In this document: positions 17,474-26,190 of the stretch, piece after piece | Layout: every line of letters begins with the position of its first letter | How positions within the stretch are numbered: the stretch's first letter is position 1 | Source: an uncultured beta proteobacterium | Lineage (GTDB): Bacteria > Pseudomonadota > Gammaproteobacteria > Burkholderiales > Rhodocyclaceae | DNA length: 34,226 bases | NCBI GenBank assembly: GCA_903886975.1 | Contig: CAISOB010000040.1 | Coordinates: 1-34,226 of the forward strand | Direction: 5' to 3' | The notes under the pieces: model-generated | Databases searched by the model: none | What the model saw: the letters and a program-made list of their open reading frames with translations, nothing else | What the model was told of the DNA's origin: nothing | Program-made: the position numbers and the translations under genes

Positions 17474-18256
17474 ATGACGGTCTATCTTTATTTTTCGCTG
17501 ATACCCGAAGCGCTGATTGCCTCGAACCTGCCGCCCGAGAAGTTCGGCCAGTATTACGCCACGGGCAGCAGCTACAAGTCCAAGGGCCAGTGCCTGTTCT
17601 TCGCCGTCGACATCAACTTCCGCAGCGATTATTTCGATATTGACGAAGCGATTTCCCGCTGCGTGCCGACGGCCAGCGGCGTCCCCAAGCACTCGGTCTA
17701 TGTGTCGGTCTATCGGGTCCTCGAGCACCTGCCGGTCAGCGCCCTCGGCAAGCTTTACCTGGCCACCGCCTACGGCCACACCCTGGGGCTCGACCGCAGT
17801 GCCGACCTGCCGGACCGGGAAACCGGCCTGCATCTCTACCAGGACCTCGCGCCGGTCAACAGCCTGGTGGTGAGCAATCTCGATCCCTCCGATTTTTATG
17901 CCAGCGTGACCCTGAGCCCGACCAAGTTCATCCGCTTCCCGGCGCTCGTCTTCGTCGAGCTAGAACTGGGCGAGCTATCCACCGATCCGGAAAACGGCCA
18001 GGCCAACGATCTGCCCTATGCCTTCCTCCACCATTTGCGCGAAGCCTTGCTGGTTCTCCAGCCGAGAACCGACGACAAGCCGAGCACCAAGGACAGCAAG
18101 ATGGTGCATCGGGTGCATTCGCTCGAGTTCCCCTACCGCATGGTCAAGCGCGGCTTCTACCTGGGCAATGGCGCCGATCTCACTTTCTATCCGATGCCCT
18201 CGCACCGCCAGCTGCGCGACGAGAACAACGCCTGGTGGCGCTCGGCCAACATCTGA
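17474..18256 (+). CDS. Conserved-looking soluble protein of unknown function
   Basis: I do not recognise a named family. The 260-residue product lacks a signal peptide and membrane segments and is rich in aromatic and charged residues. Distinctive stretches are VYLYFSLIPEALIASNLPPE at the start, SKGQCLFFAVDINF, PKHSVYVSVYRVLEHLPV, LGKLYLATAYG, HLYQDLAPVNSLVVSNL and the late VHRVHSLEFPYRMVKRGFYLG. These ordered, hydrophobic-plus-polar blocks and balanced codon use argue for a real gene. GGGGAG lies about 11 bases before the ATG. It stands alone between an exporter and a convergent GST gene; a weak -10 like TATGCT is at 17338-17343. Confidence 0.8.
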   Translation: MTVYLYFSLIPEALIASNLPPEKFGQYYATGSSYKSKGQCLFFAVDINFRSDYFDIDEAISRCVPTASGVPKHSVYVSVYRVLEHLPVSALGKLYLATAYGHTLGLDRSADLPDRETGLHLYQDLAPVNSLVVSNLDPSDFYASVTLSPTKFIRFPALVFVELELGELSTDPENGQANDLPYAFLHHLREALLVLQPRTDDKPSTKDSKMVHRVHSLEFPYRMVKRGFYLGNGADLTFYPMPSHRQLRDENNAWWRSANI

Positions 18257-18354
18257 AGAAGGCAAACGCCCGTCGCAGAGACGCAGGGGCGCAGTAGAAA
18301 AGCGGCGAGGGGCAGAGCAGCGCAGACAGATTCGCTCCGCCGGCGCGGTCCGGG
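18257..18354. repeat. Intergenic 'GCAGAGACGCAG' type repeat
   Basis: The gap between convergent genes contains CGTCGCAGAGACGCAGGGGC followed by CGCAG and GGGGCAGAGCAGCGCAGA, an imperfect GCAGAG(ACGCAG) repeat of a kind frequent in intergenic DNA of several bacterial groups. No terminator with a T-run is visible in either direction. Confidence 0.4.
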
Positions 18355-18963
18355 TCAGACCGGCGGCGCGGTTTCGGCAAATGCCGGGCGCAATATCAAC
18401 TTGTCGTAAAGGCGGGCGAGGTTGGGATACTTGCTGCTCCAGTCGATCTCGGGGAAGCGGAAGTTGATGTAGCCGAGCGCACAGCCGGCGCCGACGTCCG
18501 ACAGCGAGAAGTGCGTACCCATGCACCAGTTGCCCTCGCCGAGTTGGGCCGCCATATACTCGATGCCGCGGTCGATCTTGTCTTGCTGGCGCGCGATCCA
18601 CTCGGCGCTTTGCTCGGCCTGCGGGCGCTTTCTTTCGAGGAATATCAGCTGGGCCGCGTCGCAGATGCCATCGGCGACTGCGCCCCAGCGCTTGACTTCG
18701 GCGCGCTCGCGGTTGGATTCGGCCATCAGCTTGTTGTTCGGCGCGACGCTGTCGATATATTCGACGATCACCCGCGAGTCGAAAAGCACCGTCGAATCGT
18801 CAAGAACCAGGACCGGAACCTTGCCAAGCGGGTTGAGGTCGGGTACCTGGGTCTCGGCTGCCCAGGGCGAGTCGATCTCGAATTCGTAATCGATTTTCTT
18901 CTCGGCCAATACGATGCGCACTTTGCGCGTATAAGGGCTGGTCAACGATCCGATGAGCTTCAT
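18355..18963 (-). CDS. YibF-like glutathione S-transferase
   Basis: The 202-residue protein has the GST layout: an N-terminal thioredoxin-like domain with SLTSPYTRKVRIVLAEK, the cis-proline strand NPLGKVPVLVLDD and the glutathione-contact FDSRVIVEYID, then an all-helical C-terminal domain with FSLSDVGAGCALGYINFRFP. Length and sequence resemble E. coli YibF. The substrate is unknown; GSH-dependent conjugation or reduction in the cytoplasm is the likely chemistry. AGGA precedes the ATG, and a consensus TATAAT box lies upstream. It diverges from purB. Confidence 0.92.
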   Translation of the reverse strand: MKLIGSLTSPYTRKVRIVLAEKKIDYEFEIDSPWAAETQVPDLNPLGKVPVLVLDDSTVLFDSRVIVEYIDSVAPNNKLMAESNRERAEVKRWGAVADGICDAAQLIFLERKRPQAEQSAEWIARQQDKIDRGIEYMAAQLGEGNWCMGTHFSLSDVGAGCALGYINFRFPEIDWSSKYPNLARLYDKLILRPAFAETAPPV

Positions 18964-18993
18964 CTGCGTCCTGTTTCAAGGTGTATTGGGGAA

Positions 18994-18999
18994 ATTATA
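18994..18999 (-). promoter_or_regulatory. Candidate -10 box for the GST gene
   Basis: Read on the minus strand this is a perfect TATAAT, about 31 bases upstream of the GST ATG. I cannot find a good -35 at 16-18 bases. On the other strand TAAAAT at 19045-19050 is a candidate -10 for purB. Confidence 0.4.
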
Positions 19000-19052
19000 T
19001 CATTCCCCCGCGCGATCACTTTACTGGAGCTTTTGCCGGACGGGTAAAATAG

Positions 19053-20447
<1,395 letters not shown>

Positions 20448-20471
20448 TCGACGGAAGGGCGAACGCTACCC

Positions 20472-20792
20472 ATGCCGCAATTTAGCGAAAATCTGAAGAA
20501 GCTGCCCGGAATCTCGCACCTGGCGGCGATCAACTTGCTCGACGCCGACGGCCAGCTTGTCGCGGTCATCGAAAACAAGCCCGGCAGTCAGGGTTCGCTC
20601 GCCGTCTACAACCACCTGGCGCAGACTTACGGGGCGATTACGCCGGACGCGGCGCGCAAAGGGCTGGAACTCTTTGGCGAACATGCCGACGACGCGCGCA
20701 CGCATCGCGGAAAACATCCCAATATCGACCGGCTACTAGCCTTGATCGACGAAAAAAAGACATTGCGCATAAAGCACGTGTTTGCGCTTTGA
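20472..20792 (+). CDS. DUF2322 family protein
   Basis: The 106-residue protein matches the small DUF2322 family as I remember it: FSENLKKLPGISHLAAINLL, then DADGQLVAVIENKPGSQGSL, AVYNHLAQTYG and the distinctive GKHPNIDRLLALI. Nothing indicates export. Function of the family is not known to me. It follows purB by 24 bases on the same strand and is probably co-transcribed. Confidence 0.82.
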   Translation: MPQFSENLKKLPGISHLAAINLLDADGQLVAVIENKPGSQGSLAVYNHLAQTYGAITPDAARKGLELFGEHADDARTHRGKHPNIDRLLALIDEKKTLRIKHVFAL

Positions 20793-20940
20793 TAATCTTG
20801 AAACTTCCTATGACCTTTGCTTGACTAAGGGGCGTGGGTGGGAAATTCAATCCGAGGTGACGATGAATGGTCTGGGTGGGCTATTTCGTCCTGCCTGAAA
20901 AGATGCCCACGATGCCGACAACCAACCAAGAGAGATAACC

Positions 20941-21396
20941 ATGAAGAAGATCATTGCCGTTTTAGTTTTTCTCAGCGTTACCGCTTCTGCATTTGCGCAA
21001 CAGGCCCTCAAGCCGGACGACGCGGTCAAATACCGCAAGGCGGCAATGGCCTTCCAGTCGTGGAACATGAGCAAGATCAAGGCCAACGTGGACGGCACCT
21101 TCAACAAGGATCAGGTCGTCGCCGCGGCCAATGCCATCGCCGCGGTGGCCAATTCGGGCATCGGCGAACTGTTCGCGCCGGGCACCGACATGGCCGCGCT
21201 CGGCGACAAGACGCACCTCAAGCCCGAGTACTTCCAGCAACCGGATAAGGCCAAGGAAGTCGCGATGAATTATCTGCGCGAAGCCAACGAGTTGGCCAAG
21301 GTCGCGGCGACCGGCGACGCGGCCGCGGTCAAGGTGCAGTTTGGCAAGACCGGCAGCACCTGCAAGGGATGCCACGACGCCTTCCAGGCCAAGTGA
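20941..21396 (+). CDS. Cytochrome c' (class II c-type cytochrome)
   Basis: The 151-residue precursor has a signal peptide (cut after AFA at residue 20) and a single C-terminal haem motif CKGCH followed by DAFQAK, which is the class II layout of a four-helix bundle with the haem near the C-terminus. In this family a buried pocket binds NO or CO; roles in NO resistance or periplasmic electron transfer are established for some members. YRKAAMAFQSWNMSKIK is the typical first helix. AGAGAG lies before the ATG. It is a single gene convergent with the MFS gene; a strong bidirectional hairpin separates them. Confidence 0.92.
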   Translation: MKKIIAVLVFLSVTASAFAQQALKPDDAVKYRKAAMAFQSWNMSKIKANVDGTFNKDQVVAAANAIAAVANSGIGELFAPGTDMAALGDKTHLKPEYFQQPDKAKEVAMNYLREANELAKVAATGDAAAVKVQFGKTGSTCKGCHDAFQAK

Positions 21397-21438
21397 GTAT
21401 TGCTCTTCGCAGTAAGCCATAATGACTTGCGCTTATGA

Positions 21439-21472
21439 AGAGGGGACGCAAGCTTCGCATCGCGTCCCCTCT
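21439..21472. terminator. Bidirectional hairpin between cytochrome c' and the MFS gene
   Basis: An exact 11-bp inverted repeat AGAGGGGACGC / GCGTCCCCTCT with a 12-base loop lies midway between two convergent stops. There is no strong T-run on either side, so efficiency is uncertain. A second small hairpin TTCCCG-TTG-CGGGAA is at 21484-21498 next to the MFS stop. Confidence 0.6.
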
Positions 21473-21507
21473 CCGTGCATCGGTTCCCGTTGCGGGAATC
21501 GTTGACC

Positions 21508-22830
21508 CTACTTGGCGGCGATTACCGGTTCGACGTCCGGAGCGCCAACCCTGACGCGCAAGGTCGCGGGGATGAAGAAATAGGTCAGGGCCGCGCCGAC
21601 CATCAGAATTCCCGCGATGATGTATAAAGCCGCGGAGGGATCGGAAGAAATCAGCTTGGCCCACACCGGCACATTCGGTCCGAAATAACCACCGAGATTC
21701 CCGACTGAATTGACGATGCCTATGCCCGCCGCCGCGGCGGTACCCGCCAGAAATGCCGACGGCAACGGCCAGAACAGCGGCATCGAGCCGATCACGCCGA
21801 GCGTGCTGATCGACAGGAAGATGATCGCCAGCACCGGGTTGGAGGCATACACCCCACTCAGTACCAGACCCGCCGCGCCGGCGGTGACGTTAAAGACATA
21901 GTGCAGGCGGCGTTCGCCCGTCCGGTCCGAATGACGGCTCAAGAGCAGCATGCCGATCACGGCGACACCGTAGGGTATGGCGGTGATCAGGCCGACGCCG
22001 AGATAGCCCTGGATGCCAAAGGCCTTGACGATCGTTGGCAACCAGAAAGCGATGCCGTAAAGGCCGATCATCAGCGTGAAATAGATGGCGCACAGCACCC
22101 ACACTTTTCCGCTCTTGAAGGCGTCCCACAGATTGACTTCGGTCTTGTGCTTGTCTTCGGCAACGAGATTGCTCGCCAGCAGGGATTTTTCTTCGGTCGA
22201 TAGCCACTTTGCTTCTTCGATGCTGCTGTCGAGATACGAGATGACCCAGACACCGACGATGATCGAGGGTATGCCCTCGCCGAGAAACAGCCATTGCCAT
22301 CCGGTCAGCCCCAATGCCCCGGAAAAGGTGTCCATGATCCAGCCGGATATCGGGTTGCCGATGACCCCGGCAACGGCAATCGCGGCGACGAACCACGCGG
22401 TCCGGCTTGAACGGAGTTTGGACGGGTACCACAGGGTCAGATAGAAGATGACGCCGGGGAAGAAGCCGGCCTCGGCGATGCCCAGGATGAAGCGCATGAC
22501 GTAGAAGGTCCATTCGTCCTTCAGGAACATCATGCACGAGGACACGATGCCCCAGGTGATCATGATCCGGGCGATCCACATGCGGGCGCCAAATTTCTTC
22601 AAGAGGACATTGCTCGGTACTTCAAAAAAGAAATAGCCGATAAAGAAAATGCCGGCGCCGGTGGCAAAAGCCGCATCGCTCAGTGAAAGGTCCTTGAGCA
22701 TCTGCAGCTTGGCAAACCCGACATTGACTCGGTCCAGATAGGCCAGGATATAACAGAGAAACAGGAACGGAACGATCCGTATGTCCACCTTGCGGTAGGT
22801 CTTGGTCTCAAAGCTTTCATCAGTTTTCAT
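21508..22830 (-). CDS. MFS transporter, anion:cation symporter (ACS) type
   Basis: The 440-residue carrier has 12 hydrophobic segments and matches the ACS family of the major facilitator superfamily, which takes up organic anions such as glucarate, galactonate, tartrate or phthalate. Marks are YLDRVNVGFAKLQM in TM1, the GIFFIGYFFFEVPSNVLLKK block, GIAEAGFFPGVIFYLTLWYP and RTAWFVAAIAVAGVIG. The ATG at 22830 is chosen over a TTG at 22839, which would leave no space after the GGGGAGAG ribosome site. It follows the glycerate kinase gene by 145 bases, so import of glycerate or a sugar acid that yields glycerate is likely. Confidence 0.9.
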   Translation of the reverse strand: MKTDESFETKTYRKVDIRIVPFLFLCYILAYLDRVNVGFAKLQMLKDLSLSDAAFATGAGIFFIGYFFFEVPSNVLLKKFGARMWIARIMITWGIVSSCMMFLKDEWTFYVMRFILGIAEAGFFPGVIFYLTLWYPSKLRSSRTAWFVAAIAVAGVIGNPISGWIMDTFSGALGLTGWQWLFLGEGIPSIIVGVWVISYLDSSIEEAKWLSTEEKSLLASNLVAEDKHKTEVNLWDAFKSGKVWVLCAIYFTLMIGLYGIAFWLPTIVKAFGIQGYLGVGLITAIPYGVAVIGMLLLSRHSDRTGERRLHYVFNVTAGAAGLVLSGVYASNPVLAIIFLSISTLGVIGSMPLFWPLPSAFLAGTAAAAGIGIVNSVGNLGGYFGPNVPVWAKLISSDPSAALYIIAGILMVGAALTYFFIPATLRVRVGAPDVEPVIAAK

Positions 22831-22975
22831 AGTGCTCAACTCTCCCCTTGTGCTTGATTTGAAATCGAGTGCATGGAACGCCGAGAAAACGATTATTGCT
22901 CTACGAATGCGAAATGTTATCTGCTTGGCCTGCTCCTTTCCTGGTCATCGACCATGCTTGATGAATACGGCCATT

Positions 22976-24112
22976 TCAGGCCTGAACGGCTTTGATGATG
23001 CGGCACAAGCGTGTCGCTGCCGAAGCAATCAGCGCCTCGCCGCCGAGCATGCATTCTTCAAGGGTCAGGGGCTTGTCGCAGATGCTCAGCACGGCATCGA
23101 TGCCTTGTGCCAGCACATCGTCGGCGCCCTCGCCCAAACCGCCGGACAGACAGAACACCGGCACCTTGAATTGCTTTGCGACCTTGGCGACGCCGACAGG
23201 GGCCTTGCCGAAAGCCGTCTGGAAGTCGGTCCGGCCTTCGCCTGTCACCACGAAAGCGGCGCCCTTGACGAGATCGGCGAAGCCGACCGCATCGAGAACG
23301 ATTTCGACGCCTGGGCGAAGTTTCGCCGGTGTGAAGAACATCATCCCGGCACCCAGTCCGCCGGCCGCGCCGGCGCCCGGTAGTTCGGCCACATCACGGC
23401 CGGTTGCTTGGCGCGCGCGGGCGGCAAAATGGGCCAGCGCCGCATCGAGCTGCGCGACCATGGCCGGCGTTGCGCCTTTTTGCGGGCCGAAGACGGCGGA
23501 GGCGCCGCGCGCGCCGCAGAGTGGGTTGTCGACGTCGCAGGCAACGATAATTTCCGTTTCGAGCAGGCGCGGGTCGAGCGCGGCAATGTCAATCTGTTCC
23601 AACTGGGCGAGGGCTGCGCCACCAGGTGGCAACTCTTTGCCGTCGGCCGCCATGAAACGAACGCCGAGCGCGCGCGCCATGCCGCTGCCGCCGTCGTTGG
23701 TCGCGCTGCCGCCGATACCGATGATGATCTTGCGCAGTCCCGCGTCAAGCGCGGCGCGTAGGAGTTCGCCCGTGCCGTAGGTCGACGCCGTCAGCGGATC
23801 GCGCTGTTCCTTGGCCAAAAGCGGAAGGCCCGAGGCAGCCGCCATTTCGATGACCGCCGTCTTGCCGCCGCCGAGAATGCCCCACTGTGCGCTGATCTTC
23901 TTGCCCAGCGGTCCGCTCACTTCGGCCTTGCGCAGCTGCCCGCCGGTCGCGCTGACCAAGGCTTCGACCGTTCCTTCGCCGCCATCGGCGATCGGAATTT
24001 TGCGCACCTCGGCGCCCGGAAAAACCTGCAGGATTCCCCGCTCCATGGCCTGCGCTACACCCAATGCCGAGACGCTGCCTTTGTAAGAATCCGGCGCCAC
24101 TACGATACGCAT
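22976..24112 (-). CDS. Glycerate 2-kinase (GarK/GlxK family)
   Basis: This 378-residue enzyme phosphorylates D-glycerate with ATP to 2-phosphoglycerate, feeding glycerate from sugar-acid or glyoxylate breakdown into glycolysis. The start VVAPDSYKGSVSAL, IPIADGGEGTVEAL, IGGSATNDGGSGMARALG, the CDVDNPLCGARGAS block and VTGEGRTDFQTAFGKAP are family signatures. GGAGGGGG lies 6 bases before the ATG. The gene leads a two-gene unit with the MFS carrier. Whether it should be called garK or glxK cannot be decided from sequence. Confidence 0.95.
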   Translation of the reverse strand: MRIVVAPDSYKGSVSALGVAQAMERGILQVFPGAEVRKIPIADGGEGTVEALVSATGGQLRKAEVSGPLGKKISAQWGILGGGKTAVIEMAAASGLPLLAKEQRDPLTASTYGTGELLRAALDAGLRKIIIGIGGSATNDGGSGMARALGVRFMAADGKELPPGGAALAQLEQIDIAALDPRLLETEIIVACDVDNPLCGARGASAVFGPQKGATPAMVAQLDAALAHFAARARQATGRDVAELPGAGAAGGLGAGMMFFTPAKLRPGVEIVLDAVGFADLVKGAAFVVTGEGRTDFQTAFGKAPVGVAKVAKQFKVPVFCLSGGLGEGADDVLAQGIDAVLSICDKPLTLEECMLGGEALIASAATRLCRIIKAVQA

Positions 24113-24329
24113 TTCGCCCCCTCCGATTTGGTTTTATTGAGCGCCACGCATGACAGTGTCAAGGACACGTCGGCGCAAGGCCCATGATGAACTTGCTGCT
24201 GATACAACCGGCCGCTTTGGCGGGCCGCTCCGTTCTCCGCCAGAATGCGTGCCACTGGCGATCTTACCTCAGTTAATCAGGTCGAAGCCAACTTTGCTGT
24301 CGCAAGCGTCTGGACATGATGCAGCTAAT

Positions 24330-25031
24330 CTACCAAGGGGTTGTCTTGGGGGCGCTCGCCGGCGCGGACGACGGACTCGCAAGCCATGCGCCCGAGGCGC
24401 CATAGACCGCGGCCAGTGCGATCACGAGCGCAACGACGAAGGCGATTGCGCCGCCGCCCTTGGCCGATTCGCCTTGTCCGGCCTCGACATCCTTCCAGCC
24501 GGTGATCATCGGCTTGATCAGGGTCTCTTTCTTGAAACGGACGTAATAGACGATCGCCGCCAGGTGCAGAACGACCAGCGCGATCAGCAGGTTGATCGAG
24601 AACATGTGGATGCCGGTCAGCCGGTCGGAGAATTCCTTGCTGATCAGCTTGGCCAGCGGGCCGTCGAAAGCAATGTCATCGTTGGCGAAAAGACCGGTGC
24701 AAAATTGCACCATGATCAACGCCAGCATGCCGAAGACCGAAAACGCGCCGAGCGGGTTATGGCCGACCCCGCGCCATTGCCCGCGCAGGTAAGCGCTGAC
24801 TGTGGCCGGCGTTGGGAAGAAGCTGGTGAAGCGCGCGTGGGTGGAGCCGATCAGGCCCCAGACCAGGCGGAAGACGACCAGACCAAGGATCGTCAGGCCT
24901 ATCCGCGCATGCCAGTCGATTGCCGCGCCGCCAATCTGGCCGGTGGTGTAGGCGGCAACGACGAGGACGACGAGCGCCCAGTGAAAGATTCGTGTCGGCA
25001 GATCCCAGAGCGCGATGCGTTTTGCGTCCAT
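24330..25031 (-). CDS. Cytochrome b561-type membrane protein
   Basis: The 233-residue protein has four hydrophobic segments carrying histidines placed for haem ligation: DLPTRIFHWAL (His17), IDWHARIG, TGIHMFSINLLIALVVLHL. This fits the bacterial cytochrome b561 / Ni-Fe hydrogenase b-subunit superfamily, which passes electrons between quinol and periplasmic acceptors. After TM4 a polar linker leads to a fifth, Ala-rich segment and a Ser/Pro/Ala tail. AGAGGAG lies upstream of the ATG. No catalytic partner gene is adjacent, so the acceptor is unknown; the cytochrome c' at 20941 is a candidate only by shared neighbourhood. Confidence 0.88.
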   Translation of the reverse strand: MDAKRIALWDLPTRIFHWALVVLVVAAYTTGQIGGAAIDWHARIGLTILGLVVFRLVWGLIGSTHARFTSFFPTPATVSAYLRGQWRGVGHNPLGAFSVFGMLALIMVQFCTGLFANDDIAFDGPLAKLISKEFSDRLTGIHMFSINLLIALVVLHLAAIVYYVRFKKETLIKPMITGWKDVEAGQGESAKGGGAIAFVVALVIALAAVYGASGAWLASPSSAPASAPKTTPW

Positions 25032-25100
25032 GCGATGCTCCTCTTTAGAGCGCGCGATGCGGCGCGCGTAAACAGGAAATCTACACGAAAAAGTCGGATA

Positions 25101-25194
25101 TCGTCATTCCGGCGGAAGTCGGAATCTGACCAACGGAAATGCAGAGCCAGATTTTGGAACACTTCTGGGTCCCGGCTTTCGCCGGGACGACGAT
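25101..25194. repeat. REP-like dispersed palindromic repeat, copy 2
   Basis: It begins with the same TCGTCATTCCGG as copy 1. Its last 30 bases (25164-25193) match 25 of 30 bases of the copy 1 end (12480-12509), including a hairpin CCCGGC-TTTC-GCCGGG. The middle has diverged. It lies between the cytochrome b561 start and the secF stop. Confidence 0.65.
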
Positions 25195-25233
25195 CAATTG
25201 AGACGAAGACGGCCTGTCAGCCCGGCTTCTCGT

Positions 25234-26178
25234 TCAGACAACCGCACCCTCGTCGTTAGCGCCTTCGATCTTCTTGACCGGCTTGATGAAGTGTTCGCGC
25301 GAAACGCCGAGCCACATGACCAGCGGGCTGGCGACGAGAACCGACGAGTAGATGCCGAAGCAGATGCCGATGGTCAGCGCCAGGGCGAAGTAGTAGAGCG
25401 TTGCGCCGCCGAAGACCAGCATCGAGAGGACCATCAGCTGCGTACAACCGTGCGTGATGATGGTGCGCGAAATGGTGCTGGTGATGGCGTGGTCGAGCAC
25501 CTGCGGTGTCGTCAGTCCGCGCACCTTCTTGAAGGTTTCGCGCACGCGGTCGAATACGACGACCGACTCGTTCACCGAGTAGCCGAGCACGGCGAGGACG
25601 GCGGCAAGGACCGAGAGCGAGAACTCCCATTGGAAGAAGGCGAAGAAGCCGAGAATGATCACGACGTCGTGCAGGTTGGCGATGATCGCCGAAACCGAAA
25701 AGCGCCACTCGAAGCGCAAGGCGAGATAGATGACGATGCCGACGACGACGAGCAATAGCGCCAGCGAGCCGTTCTCAGCGAGTTCCCTGCCGACCTGCGG
25801 GCCGACGAACTCGACTCGGCGCAGGCTCGCGCCCGGCGCTTCGGTGTCGAGCGCGGCCATCACCGATTCGCCGACCTTGGCCGAGGTCTGGTCGGCTTTC
25901 AGCGGCAGGCGAATCATCACGTCCTGGCTGGAGCCGAAGTTCTGCACGGCGATGTCGCTGTAGCCGGCTTTTTCCAGGCCCGTGCGGATCTGTTCGAGAT
26001 TGGCGGCCTGCGCGTAATGCACTTCGATCAGCGTGCCGCCGGTGAACTCGACCGAAACATGCAGGCCGCGATGAAACAGAAAGAACACCGCGAGCAGGAA
26101 GGTGATCAACGAAATGACGTTGAACACCAGCGCATGGCGCATGAAGGGAATGTCTTTTTTGATGCGGAAAAATTCCAT
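25234..26178 (-). CDS. secF: Protein translocase subunit SecF
   Basis: SecF works with SecD and YajC beside SecYEG, using the proton gradient to pull secreted proteins into the periplasm. The 314-residue protein shows TM1 (FNVISLITFLLAVFFLF), the first periplasmic FTGGTLIEV strand, then the MMPL-type core with FEWRFSVSAIIANLHDVVII, SVNESVVVFDRVRE, TISRTIITHGCTQLMVL and IGICFGIYSSVLVASPLV. The polar end EHFIKPVKKIEGANDEG is normal. It follows secD by 12 bases and is the last gene of the operon. Confidence 0.96.
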   Translation of the reverse strand: MEFFRIKKDIPFMRHALVFNVISLITFLLAVFFLFHRGLHVSVEFTGGTLIEVHYAQAANLEQIRTGLEKAGYSDIAVQNFGSSQDVMIRLPLKADQTSAKVGESVMAALDTEAPGASLRRVEFVGPQVGRELAENGSLALLLVVVGIVIYLALRFEWRFSVSAIIANLHDVVIILGFFAFFQWEFSLSVLAAVLAVLGYSVNESVVVFDRVRETFKKVRGLTTPQVLDHAITSTISRTIITHGCTQLMVLSMLVFGGATLYYFALALTIGICFGIYSSVLVASPLVMWLGVSREHFIKPVKKIEGANDEGAVV

Positions 26179-26190
26179 CTTCGTGCTTTC

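Noticed and set aside
20941..25031. Cytochrome c' and cytochrome b561 as one electron-transfer operon
   Set aside because: They are on opposite strands with a glycerate kinase/MFS unit between them, so a functional link is only possible, not shown.
24150..25259. 369-codon frame opposite the cytochrome b561 gene and its flanks
   Set aside because: Asp/Arg/Gln-rich shadow composition, spans the REP-like repeat, and conflicts with a gene that has a good ribosome site and haem-ligand helices.
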